This document shows positions 54,793 to 61,719 of a stretch of 64,000 nt of DNA, one piece after another. The notes beneath the pieces are model-generated. The model saw nothing but the letters and a program-made list of their open reading frames with translations. It was not told the origin of the DNA and did no database searches. This DNA is from Mycetocola_A sp015752285. Its GTDB lineage: Bacteria > Actinomycetota > Actinomycetes > Actinomycetales > Microbacteriaceae. The DNA lies in contig NZ_JADOUY010000005.1 of the NCBI RefSeq assembly GCF_015752285.1, positions 124,001 to 188,000 of the forward strand, written 5' to 3'. Each line of letters begins with the position of its first letter. Within the stretch, counting starts at the first letter, position 1. A program made the translations under genes and the position numbers.

Positions 54793-56155
54793 CCGCCTCG
54801 TCAGTGAACCTGGCCGCCGTCCGCGCGGCATTCCGTCGGAGCCTCGCAACCTGATCTGCCGGCAGATCGACGAGTGCGTCGATCGCTGCAGTCAGAGCGG
54901 TGACGTCCCCAGCGGGGATGAGGAAACCATTGTGGCCCGACCGGATGATGTCTGCGGGGCCGTACGGGATGTCGTACGCGATCGGAATGCACCCGTTCGC
55001 CATGCTCTCGACGAGGACGAGGGGGAGACCCTCGCTTCGTGACGTCAGCAGCAGGAACGACGACGTTGCCAGGTGCTCGCTGGCATCTGATCGGTAGCCG
55101 TGGAGGGTGACGTCGGGGGCTCCCGCCGCTGCACGCTCCACCCGGGCCCGCTCAGGTCCGTCGCCGAAGATGTCGAGCGACACCGCGGTCTGCGCGGCTG
55201 CGACAGCCCTCACAGCGTGGTCGACGCGTTTCCGTTTTTCGAGCGACGCCAGCACGATACCCCGCCCGGATTTCCGGGGTGCGACCGCCGGAGCCGCGTC
55301 GGTCGGAGAGACATCCCTGGCGTTGGGGATGACGGCCGTCCCGGTATCGGGGGCCAGAATCATCCGTGCATCGCTGCGCTGCCGCTCGGTGAGGAAGACC
55401 AGGCGGTCGAACGCGCGAGGTGTCGAGAACACCTCGGCCCTGGACTGCCTCACCTGCAACGGATCGCGGCTCTGGAGGTGCGAGGCGTGGACCACGTGGA
55501 AGGTCAGCATGCCCCGCCTTCGGTAGCCGAGCAGGAACCGCGCGCTGGTCTTGCTGTCGACGATCAGCGTGGTCTGGGTGTTCTCACGAAGCCTGTCGAG
55601 CCACCAGATGTAGAGGGCGTGAGCTCGCTTCCAGCGGTGGCGGGGAACACCGTCGCTGTCGCACCAGACGATGGAGCGGCCACCGGAGATGCCGCTCCGC
55701 CTGACGTCGCGGCGATCGGAGACGGCCAGGCTGCCGTCGGCGCGGTAATGGTCGACCTGCAGCACCGTTGTCCCGTCTTCGGCGAATCGGGTCCTCGTCC
55801 GTTCCCGCCCGGATGCCGGGGACGAAGTGAACGAAGGATCCGCGGCCAGGGGGGTGAACGCCGCACGGCCGGCCGCGGCGGCCTGTGCATCGGCTGCCGG
55901 CTGCCATGTGCACAGCCAGTCCCAGAGGTTGACCAGCCGCATGCCGTCGATGAGCCCGCCAGAGGCACGGAGCCGTTCCTCGACAGCGGGATAATCCGGC
56001 CGGAGGTCGAAGGTGACCACATCCACGTCGACACCGCCAAGGGTGACGAACGCCCGAGATCGGTGCAGGAGTGCCCCCGTCATTCCCCCGAACTGGTCGG
56101 CGATGCCCCAGGTCACAGCGAGATGCTTCCCTGGGCGGAGGTGTATTCGTGTCAT
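54605..56155 (-). CDS. TagE/TarM-like GT4 glycosyltransferase
   Basis: A 516-residue GT-B enzyme. Seen: VTWGIADQFGGMTGALLHRSRAF at the start, HVVHASHLQ, FDRLVFLTERQRSDA, VIPNARDV, ASLEKRKRVDHAVRAV, and the donor site SRSEGLPLVLVESMANGCIPIAYDIPYGPADIIRSGHNGFLI. The YGP-x-DII-x-x-G-x-NG end is typical of poly(glycerol-phosphate) or teichoic-acid alpha-glycosyltransferases. The GT fold ends near base 54790; about 60 further basic residues (RRGIARRVRRLRESRH) run antisense through the acyltransferase gene. Either it is a true tail or an older stop codon has been lost. ATG 56155 has AGAGGG five bases upstream. Confidence 0.87.
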   Translation of the reverse strand: MTRIHLRPGKHLAVTWGIADQFGGMTGALLHRSRAFVTLGGVDVDVVTFDLRPDYPAVEERLRASGGLIDGMRLVNLWDWLCTWQPAADAQAAAAGRAAFTPLAADPSFTSSPASGRERTRTRFAEDGTTVLQVDHYRADGSLAVSDRRDVRRSGISGGRSIVWCDSDGVPRHRWKRAHALYIWWLDRLRENTQTTLIVDSKTSARFLLGYRRRGMLTFHVVHASHLQSRDPLQVRQSRAEVFSTPRAFDRLVFLTERQRSDARMILAPDTGTAVIPNARDVSPTDAAPAVAPRKSGRGIVLASLEKRKRVDHAVRAVAAAQTAVSLDIFGDGPERARVERAAAGAPDVTLHGYRSDASEHLATSSFLLLTSRSEGLPLVLVESMANGCIPIAYDIPYGPADIIRSGHNGFLIPAGDVTALTAAIDALVDLPADQVARLRRNAARTAARFTDEAVTARWAREIDRAAMQRGFLPAAPARALAFRLRRGIARRVRRLRESRHRQPATIDRHQTGTSM

Positions 56156-56270
56156 GTATCCCTCTGGCTCGATCCGGCGTGGTGGCGCCGGGATCAGAGA
56201 ATACTCCCACTGTCGGAACGCAGGGTGCCACGGCTTGCCCGGGCGACCTCGACGGTGTACCCGTCGAGGC

Positions 56271-57449
56271 TTAGACGAACGCAGCCTTGCCGGTGATGGC
56301 CCTGCCGACGATGAGCGCGTTCATCTCCCTGGTTCCCTCATACGAATACAGGGCTTCGGCGTCTGCGAAGAAACGCGCAGCTTCGTAGTCGAGCACGATG
56401 CCGTTGCCGCCCATCGACTCGCGTGCCCAGGCCACGGTCTCTCGCATCCTCGCGGTGCAGAACCCCTTCGCGAGGGCGGAATGCTCGTCGCGCTGGGTGC
56501 CCTCATCCGCCATCTGCGAGACCCTGACGCACATCGCCATCGACGCGGTGATGTTCCCCAGGCATTTCGCCAGGAGATCCTGGACAAGCTGGTGTTCGGC
56601 GATCTTCTTGCCGAACTGTTCCCGTTCGGCCGCGTAGGCGACCGCCGCCTCGTATGCTCCGACGGCGACGCCGACGCTCGACCACGCGACGGCGGCACGA
56701 GTGAGCCTCAGGACCTTGGCCGTGTCACGGAACGACCGGGAGTTCTGCAGGCGCATGCTCTCGGGGACGACGACCTTGTCGAGGGTGATGTCGGCGTTCT
56801 GTACGGGACGGAGCGCGATCTTGCGCTCGATCTTCGTTGCCGAATAGCCGGGTGTCGAGGTGGGGACGATGAAGCCCTTCACCTGGCCGTCTGCGGTGTC
56901 CTTCGCCCAGATGATCGTGATGTCGCTGAAGGTGGCGTTTCCGATCCAGCGCTTCGAACCGGTGAGGGTCCAGGTGTCGCCGTTTCTCGTCGCCGTGGTG
57001 CGGAGCCCGCGTGCGCTGTCGCTTCCGGAGAGCGGTTCGGTCAGACCGAACGCACCGATCACCTCACCCGATGCCATTTTCGGCAGCCATTCGTCGCGCT
57101 GCTCCTGCGAGCCGCAGACACTGATCGAGCCCATCGCGAGGCCTTCCTGCACGCCGATGAACGTCGCCATCGACGCGTCGACCCGCGACATCTCGAGAGC
57201 GGCGAGTCCACGGAACACGGCCGAGTTCTCGAACGGGCGCGTCTCGGCGAACGGATACCGCGCAACATCCGTCTCAAGGAACGACGGGATGAGGTCGTGC
57301 GGGAATTCTGCGCGCTCCCAGTAGTCGTTGATGACCGGGCGGACGGTGCCCTCCATGTATGAGCGCACTCGCATCAGGGCGTCCTGTTCCTGCCCGGTGA
57401 GGAGGGTCTCGAATCCGAGGAAATCACTGGCGAGTGGTTCGAACGTCAT
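56271..57449 (-). CDS. Acyl-CoA dehydrogenase, glutaryl-CoA dehydrogenase-like
   Basis: A 392-residue FAD enzyme. Motifs: GAFGLTEPLSGSD, TGSKRWIGNA, the substrate-side ALRPVQNADITLDKVVVP, ESMGGNGIVLDYEAARFFADAEALYSYEGTREMNALIVGRAITG. The Glu in YEGT is the catalytic base position of the glutaryl-CoA dehydrogenase group. It oxidises an acyl-CoA to the enoyl-CoA; glutaryl-CoA is suggested but not certain. ATG 57449 is set by GGAG six bases upstream; a longer frame to 57662 overlaps the manA start. It is unrelated to the polysaccharide locus and marks its right boundary. Confidence 0.92.
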   Translation of the reverse strand: MTFEPLASDFLGFETLLTGQEQDALMRVRSYMEGTVRPVINDYWERAEFPHDLIPSFLETDVARYPFAETRPFENSAVFRGLAALEMSRVDASMATFIGVQEGLAMGSISVCGSQEQRDEWLPKMASGEVIGAFGLTEPLSGSDSARGLRTTATRNGDTWTLTGSKRWIGNATFSDITIIWAKDTADGQVKGFIVPTSTPGYSATKIERKIALRPVQNADITLDKVVVPESMRLQNSRSFRDTAKVLRLTRAAVAWSSVGVAVGAYEAAVAYAAEREQFGKKIAEHQLVQDLLAKCLGNITASMAMCVRVSQMADEGTQRDEHSALAKGFCTARMRETVAWARESMGGNGIVLDYEAARFFADAEALYSYEGTREMNALIVGRAITGKAAFV

Positions 57450-57639
57450 GCGGGCTCCATTGCGTCGGGGGCGATCGGTGAAGAGGGGGTGGTTGCAGCC
57501 TAGGTATCCGGTCGCGGGCGACCAAGCGCCTTGGTCGATCGGACCAGCGACGGCCGATGGGCCGAGGCGCGCTCTTGTAGGGTGGCGATAATCCCCATGC
57601 CGGTTCAGACTGCGCCGGCCGAGAGATAAGGCCGAATCC

Positions 57640-58833
57640 GTGTTTGTTCCCATTGCCAACACCCCGCGTGACTACGCCTGGGGGGCGAAGACCGCGATCG
57701 CCGACCTGCTCGGCCACGCACCGTCCGGAGAGCCGGAAGCCGAGCTGTGGCTCGGCGCGCACCCGGGATCCCCTGCCCGCATCCTCGAGCCGGATGCCGC
57801 AGGGGGTTACGAGACGCTGGCCGACTGGGTCACAACCGACGCGGCATCCGCCGGGCTCACCGAACCGCGACTGCCGTTCCTGCTCAAGCTTCTCGCCGCA
57901 GACGCACCGCTTTCGCTGCAGGCGCACCCCTCGCCTCAGCAGGCCGAGGAGGGATTCGAACGGGAGAACGCCGCAGGGCTCGCCGTCGACGCCCCGTCAC
58001 GCAACTACAAGGACGCGTTCCACAAGCCGGAACTGATCTTTGCCCTGAGCACCACGTTCGACGCGCTGTGCGGGTTCCGGCCCGTCGCGGACGCGGCTGC
58101 AGACGTCGATGCTCTTCTCGCTGTTCCCGGCCTGTCCGACGATGCGGTCGACTCCCTGCGGGAGTTCCGCTCGTCGCTCGACGGCGACGACGCCTCAGTC
58201 CTCCGACGGGTGGTCGCCTCTCTGCTCGACGAAGACGCATCCGTCCTCGTCGGCGCGGTGACGGATGCCGCGGCGTCTGCGCCGCTCACGCCCGCGGTCG
58301 ACACGGTGCGCCTTCTTGCCGAGCACTACCCGGGCGACCCGGGCATCGTCGTCTCGCTGCTGATCAACCGGGTGACGCTTCAACGCGGCGACGTCCTCTA
58401 CCTGCCAGCAGGCAACATCCACGCCTACCTGCGGGGATTCGGTGTGGAACTCATGGCAGCGAGCGACAACGTGCTCCGCGGCGGGCTGACCCCGAAGCAC
58501 ATCGACGTGCCCGAGCTCCTCGGCGTGCTGGACTTCACCCCACTGCCGGTGCCGTACCTTCATCCGCTGACGACAGCCAGCGGGGTCGACCTGTACCGCC
58601 CCGACGTCCCCGACTTCGCTCTCGCTCACATCGTTCCCGTCGACGGCCAGCCGGCGAGCATCGACCTGACCGGGCCGGGCATCGTGATCGTGACGTCCGG
58701 GCAACTCACCATCACAGGGGCGACAGGGGAAATCGACCTGGGGCAGGGCGACGCCGCCTACATCACTCCGGACGAAGCGCGCATTGCTGTGACAGGAACG
58801 GGCGAGCTCTTCCTCGCCACCGTCGGACACTGA
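57640..58833 (+). CDS. manA: Mannose-6-phosphate isomerase, class I
   Basis: A 397-residue zinc enzyme interconverting mannose-6-phosphate and fructose-6-phosphate. Seen: the start PIANTPRDYAWGAKTAIADLLG, AELWLGAHPGSPA, PLSLQAHPSPQQAEEGF (zinc Gln and His), KDAFHKPELIFAL (zinc Glu), and LPAGNIHAYLRGFGVELMAASDNVLRGGLT (zinc His and catalytic Arg). It feeds GDP-mannose synthesis, useful to the mannose-type transferases of this locus and to the DPM1-like enzyme. GTG 57640 has AAGG eight bases upstream. A GATAAT at 57587-57592 could be its -10. Confidence 0.95.
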   Translation: MFVPIANTPRDYAWGAKTAIADLLGHAPSGEPEAELWLGAHPGSPARILEPDAAGGYETLADWVTTDAASAGLTEPRLPFLLKLLAADAPLSLQAHPSPQQAEEGFERENAAGLAVDAPSRNYKDAFHKPELIFALSTTFDALCGFRPVADAAADVDALLAVPGLSDDAVDSLREFRSSLDGDDASVLRRVVASLLDEDASVLVGAVTDAAASAPLTPAVDTVRLLAEHYPGDPGIVVSLLINRVTLQRGDVLYLPAGNIHAYLRGFGVELMAASDNVLRGGLTPKHIDVPELLGVLDFTPLPVPYLHPLTTASGVDLYRPDVPDFALAHIVPVDGQPASIDLTGPGIVIVTSGQLTITGATGEIDLGQGDAAYITPDEARIAVTGTGELFLATVGH

Positions 58834-58864
58834 CCTCTCAGCGCAACCCCATCACAGCACCCGA

Positions 58865-59833
58865 TCACATCGCCGCCATCGCCGGCTCGCCTGTGCAACT
58901 GAACGTGTTCCGGTAGGCGTTCGGTGTCGTGTGCAGCACCTTGAGGAAGTGGTGCCTCATTACGGCCGATGAGCCGAACCCCGCCTCGGCGGCGATCTGC
59001 TCGAGACCGAAGTCGGTTCGTTCCAGCAGGTGCTGCGCGCGGATGAGGCGCTGGCGGTTGAGCCACGCGGCGGGAGTCGCTCCCATCTCGGCCCGGAACC
59101 GCCTCGCGAACGTGCGCTCCGACATGTGAGCCTTTGCGGCGAGGACATCGACGGGGAGGTCTGCGGCGAGGTTCTCGAGCATCCACGTCGTCACCCCGGC
59201 GAAGGAATCACTCTGACGCTCGGGCACAGGGGCTTCGATGAACTGGGCCTGCCCGCCGTCGCGCTGCGGCGGAACGACCATGCGCCTGGCGATCACGTTG
59301 GCCGCTGCCGCACCGAGTTCGGTGCGCACGAGGTGCAGGCAGGCGTCGATGCCCGCCGCCGTTCCCGCGCCGGTGATGACGTGCCGGTCTTCGACGAAGA
59401 GCACATCGGGATCGACGGTCGTCTGCGGGAAGTCCCGGGTGAGCCTGTCCGTATACATCCAGTGGGTGGTGCTGCGCCTGCCGTCGAGGATTCCTGCTTC
59501 GGCGAGGACGAATGCGCCGCTGCACACGCTGAGGATCCAGGCCCCACGAGCCTCAGCATCACGCAGCAGTCGGGTGATCCTCGGGTCGATCTCACCGAAG
59601 TAGTAGGCGGGCACAGCGATCAGGTCGGCATCCTCTGCTTCGGTGAGGTCTTTGTCGACGATGATGTCGAAGCCGAGCTTGGTGCGAATCGGTCCTGGCT
59701 CGGCCGCCACGACATGGAAGTCGAAGACGGGGCCTCCTGTGTCACTCCGGTCGATTCCGAAGACCTCACAGATCACCCCGAACTCGAATGGCGCCATCTG
59801 GGGGAGCGCGAGTACCGCAATTTTCTTGAGCAT
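58865..59833 (-). CDS. GlxA-family AraC-type transcriptional regulator
   Basis: A 322-residue regulator. The N-terminal DJ-1/PfpI-like domain (about residues 1-175) has KIAVLALPQMAPFEFGVICEVFG, LIAVPAYY and WILSVCSGAFVLAEAGILDGRRSTTHW, with the Cys at the nucleophile elbow. The C-terminal AraC helix-turn-helix pair (about 220-310) includes LAAKAHMSERTFARRFRAEMGATPAAWLNRQRL and IAAEAGFGSSAVMRHHF. Proteins of this type activate catabolic genes. ATG 59833 is supported by GGAAGG. The upstream gap carries TGGCA repeats that may be its own operator. Confidence 0.92.
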   Translation of the reverse strand: MLKKIAVLALPQMAPFEFGVICEVFGIDRSDTGGPVFDFHVVAAEPGPIRTKLGFDIIVDKDLTEAEDADLIAVPAYYFGEIDPRITRLLRDAEARGAWILSVCSGAFVLAEAGILDGRRSTTHWMYTDRLTRDFPQTTVDPDVLFVEDRHVITGAGTAAGIDACLHLVRTELGAAAANVIARRMVVPPQRDGGQAQFIEAPVPERQSDSFAGVTTWMLENLAADLPVDVLAAKAHMSERTFARRFRAEMGATPAAWLNRQRLIRAQHLLERTDFGLEQIAAEAGFGSSAVMRHHFLKVLHTTPNAYRNTFSCTGEPAMAAM

Positions 59834-59850
59834 GTCGGATGCCTTCCGGC

Positions 59851-59899
59851 TTGGCAGAAAAAGATCGAACGATGGCAAGTCTGCCACTGTTGGCAGAAA
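59851..59899. promoter_or_regulatory. Cluster of TGGCAG repeats upstream of the GlxA-type regulator
   Basis: TTGGCAGAAA occurs twice in direct orientation (59851-59860 and 59890-59899), and TGGCA-AGTC-TGCCA forms an inverted pair at 59873-59886. Four half-sites in 49 bases, in the gap between the regulator and a divergent small gene, look like an AraC-family operator array. Confidence 0.55.
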
Positions 59900-59910
59900 C
59901 CCGCAATCCA

Positions 59911-59916
59911 TAGATT
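59911..59916 (+). promoter_or_regulatory. -10 element of leaderless promoter for the membrane miniprotein
   Basis: TAGATT, seven bases, then ATG 59924. It lies just downstream of the TGGCAG repeat cluster. Confidence 0.45.
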
Positions 59917-59923
59917 TGCTGCC

Positions 59924-60094
59924 ATGATGTTGTTCTTGATCCTGATTGTCGCCGCGGTCGTCTTCGCCACGATCGCCACCGTCGCCTCACTGCGAAGTGA
60001 CGGCTTCCGCCGGTTGCCTGACCGAACCTTCGGCCCCGCAGCGAACGAGAATGTCGACTCCCTCGGACGGCCCCTGATGGCCGGTCTCCGCTGA
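59924..60094 (+). CDS. 56-residue single-pass membrane protein
   Basis: A short frame: two Met, a hydrophobic helix LFLILIVAAVVFATIATVASL (residues about 3-23), then a polar C-terminal part rich in Arg, Asp and Pro. A leaderless-type promoter box (TAGATT) lies seven bases before the start, and the frame sits in the gap between two genes instead of antisense to one. No family is recognised. It could be regulated by the divergent GlxA-type protein. A chance frame is the alternative, but the helix and the promoter favour a gene. Confidence 0.6.
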   Translation: MMLFLILIVAAVVFATIATVASLRSDGFRRLPDRTFGPAANENVDSLGRPLMAGLR

Positions 60095-60119
60095 CCGCTC
60101 GCGCCCCGAGAGGGTGCTC

Positions 60120-60125
60120 TAGGCT
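60120..60125 (+). promoter_or_regulatory. -10 element for the second galE
   Basis: TAGGCT predicts a TSS near 60132, within the inverted repeat at 60125-60158, and a leader of about 36 bases ending in GGAGGA. Confidence 0.5.
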
Positions 60126-60158
60126 CGATGTCGGGCGTCGGACGACGCCCGACATCGA
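60125..60158. promoter_or_regulatory. Perfect 15-bp inverted repeat spanning the galE TSS
   Basis: Arms 60125-60139 and 60144-60158 (core GATGTCGGGCG) are exact complements around a 4-base spacer. The left arm begins at the last base of the presumed -10 and the right arm ends directly at the GGAGGA ribosome site (60159-60164). As DNA it fits a repressor operator; as RNA, if transcription starts upstream, it could hide the ribosome site or terminate an upstream transcript. Confidence 0.75.
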
Positions 60159-60167
60159 GGAGGAACT

Positions 60168-61136
60168 ATGACCTGGTTGGTCACCGGCGGCGCAGGTTAC
60201 ATCGGCGCCCATGTCGTCCGTGCACTCGTGGACCGGGGGATCGACGTCGTCGTCCTCGACGATCTGTCCTCAGGGCATGACTCCTTCCTCCCCGCCGGCG
60301 TTCCCTTCGTGCAGGGGAACATCCTCGACGGTGACCTCGTGGCATCCGCTCTCCGTGACCACGCCGTCACCGGCGTCGTGCACGTCGCCGGGTTCAAGTA
60401 CGCGGGCGTCTCGGTACAGCGGCCCCTGCACACCTACGCGCAGAACGTCACGGGAACGCTGGTGCTGCTTCAGGCGATGGCTGAGGTGGGAGTGTCGCGG
60501 ATCGTGTTCTCATCGAGTGCCGCTGTCTACGGGACCCCGGACACCGAACTCGTCACCGAGGCGACAGCAAAGAACCCGCAGTCGCCCTACGGTGAATCCA
60601 AACTGATCGGCGAATGGATCCTGGCCGACCAGGGTGTTGCGTCCGGTCTTGCCCACACCTCGCTTCGGTACTTCAACGTCGTCGGCTCGGGCTACGAGGA
60701 TGTGTACGACACGAGCCCTCACAATCTGTTCCCCCTCCTGTTCGACGCGCTGCTCGACGGGCGCTCGCCGAAGATCTTCGGCGACGACTACCCGACCCCC
60801 GACGGCACCTGCGTGCGCGACTACGTGCACGTTTCAGACCTCGCTACGTCGCACGTCGCAGCCGCTCAGCGACTGGACGCCGGCGAGCCGGTCGAACCCG
60901 TCTACAACCTCGGTTCGGGAGAAGGCGTCTCGGTGGGAGAGATCATGACCGCCGTCCGAGACTCGACCGGCATCGACTTCACCCCAGAGGTCGCCCCTCG
61001 TCGCCCCGGGGATCCGGCTCGGATCGTCGCATCCGGGGAGCTCGCGGCGCGCGACCTCGACTGGGTGATGCGGCATTCGCTCGCAGACATGGTCGACAGT
61101 GCATGGCGCGCGCGCTCGGATGCGACACGCCGGTAA
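60168..61136 (+). CDS. galE: UDP-glucose/UDP-GlcNAc 4-epimerase (second copy)
   Basis: A 322-residue extended SDR enzyme. Motifs: WLVTGGAGYIGAHVVRAL, VVHVAGFKYAGVSVQRP, FSSSAAVYGTP, Tyr141-x-x-x-Lys145 in SPYGESK, SLRYFNVVGSG and TCVRDYVHVSDLA. Sequence differs notably from the GalE at 20196-21179, so the copies are old paralogues. ATG 60168 has GGAGGA four bases before it. The gene is monocistronic and preceded by a perfect inverted repeat, so it is probably controlled separately from the polysaccharide locus and may be the housekeeping (Leloir) enzyme. Confidence 0.92.
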   Translation: MTWLVTGGAGYIGAHVVRALVDRGIDVVVLDDLSSGHDSFLPAGVPFVQGNILDGDLVASALRDHAVTGVVHVAGFKYAGVSVQRPLHTYAQNVTGTLVLLQAMAEVGVSRIVFSSSAAVYGTPDTELVTEATAKNPQSPYGESKLIGEWILADQGVASGLAHTSLRYFNVVGSGYEDVYDTSPHNLFPLLFDALLDGRSPKIFGDDYPTPDGTCVRDYVHVSDLATSHVAAAQRLDAGEPVEPVYNLGSGEGVSVGEIMTAVRDSTGIDFTPEVAPRRPGDPARIVASGELAARDLDWVMRHSLADMVDSAWRARSDATRR

Positions 61137-61184
61137 ACACCCCATGAACCCTCCATGGGGGGTTGAGGGTTTACTATCTGCGAC

Positions 61185-61214
61185 TTGACGTGGGGGAATT
61201 ACACGGGTGTAATT
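61185..61214 (+). promoter_or_regulatory. whiB promoter with an 18-bp palindrome over the -10
   Basis: TTGACG (61185-61190), a 17-base spacer, and TGTAAT (61208-61213) make a classical promoter, the best -35/-10 pair in the window. AATTACAC and its complement (61197-61204, 61207-61214, two-base centre) form a perfect palindrome that covers the -10, a likely operator. The leader to ATG 61261 is about 40 bases. Confidence 0.7.
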
Positions 61215-61260
61215 ATGTCTAGCGCCGCGTGGCGCACGGGCAACAAGTGGGGAGAGAGAT

Positions 61261-61578
61261 ATGTCACCTGAATATCGCTCTGGCGTTCCCGATGACTGGT
61301 TCATTGATCCGGTTCAGCTGGGTGTTCCTGGGGTTCGCAAAGCAGTCGACGACGACAACCCGCTGTCCTGGCAGACGGATTCGCTGTGCGCCCAGACAGA
61401 CCCCGAGGCTTTCTTCCCCGAAAAAGGTGGCTCGACGCGCGATGCCAAGCGCATCTGCACGAGCTGTGAAGTCCGGTCGCAGTGCCTTGAATACGCTCTC
61501 GAGAACGACGAACGGTTCGGCATCTGGGGCGGTCTCTCGGAGCGCGAACGTCGCAAGCTGAAAAAGCGCGCGGTCTGA
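61261..61578 (+). CDS. WhiB-family iron-sulphur regulator, WhiB2/WhmD-like
   Basis: A 105-residue protein with the four cluster-binding cysteines Cys43, Cys66, Cys69 and Cys75 (C-x22-C-x2-C-x5-C), the G-I-W-G-G turn at 87-91, and a basic C-terminal tail (RERRKLKKRAV) for DNA contact. The CAQTDPEAFFPEKGGSTRDAK segment is typical of the WhiB2/WhmD group, tied to septation and cell-wall growth in actinobacteria. WhiB proteins bind a [4Fe-4S] cluster and act with the main sigma factor. ATG 61261 has GGGGAG upstream. It lies between galE and a wall-type glycosyltransferase. Confidence 0.94.
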   Translation: MSPEYRSGVPDDWFIDPVQLGVPGVRKAVDDDNPLSWQTDSLCAQTDPEAFFPEKGGSTRDAKRICTSCEVRSQCLEYALENDERFGIWGGLSERERRKLKKRAV

Positions 61579-61706
61579 CGCCGCGTGCCGGGTCGGTGAC
61601 GGCAGGCCATCCCCACAGCTCGGGCGGGGTCAGTCCTGCGGCTCAGAGGGTCGGGGCGATATCGTGCCACGCCGACGTGGACGGACTCCGGTCACCACGC
61701 CCGACA

Positions 61707-61712
61707 TAGTCT
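61707..61712 (+). promoter_or_regulatory. -10 element of leaderless promoter, large GT2 gene
   Basis: TAGTCT, seven bases, then ATG 61720. The gap 61579-61706 shows nothing else. Confidence 0.55.
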
Positions 61713-61719
61713 GGACGCG

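Noticed and set aside
11413..56155. The polysaccharide locus as a recent foreign island
   Set aside because: Base composition and codon use look like the flanks, and no integrase, transposase, tRNA end or flanking direct repeat was found.
61141..61165. CCCCAT/ATGGGG as a terminator of the second galE
   Set aside because: The stem is only six base pairs with a nine-base loop and no T-run; too weak to list as a feature.
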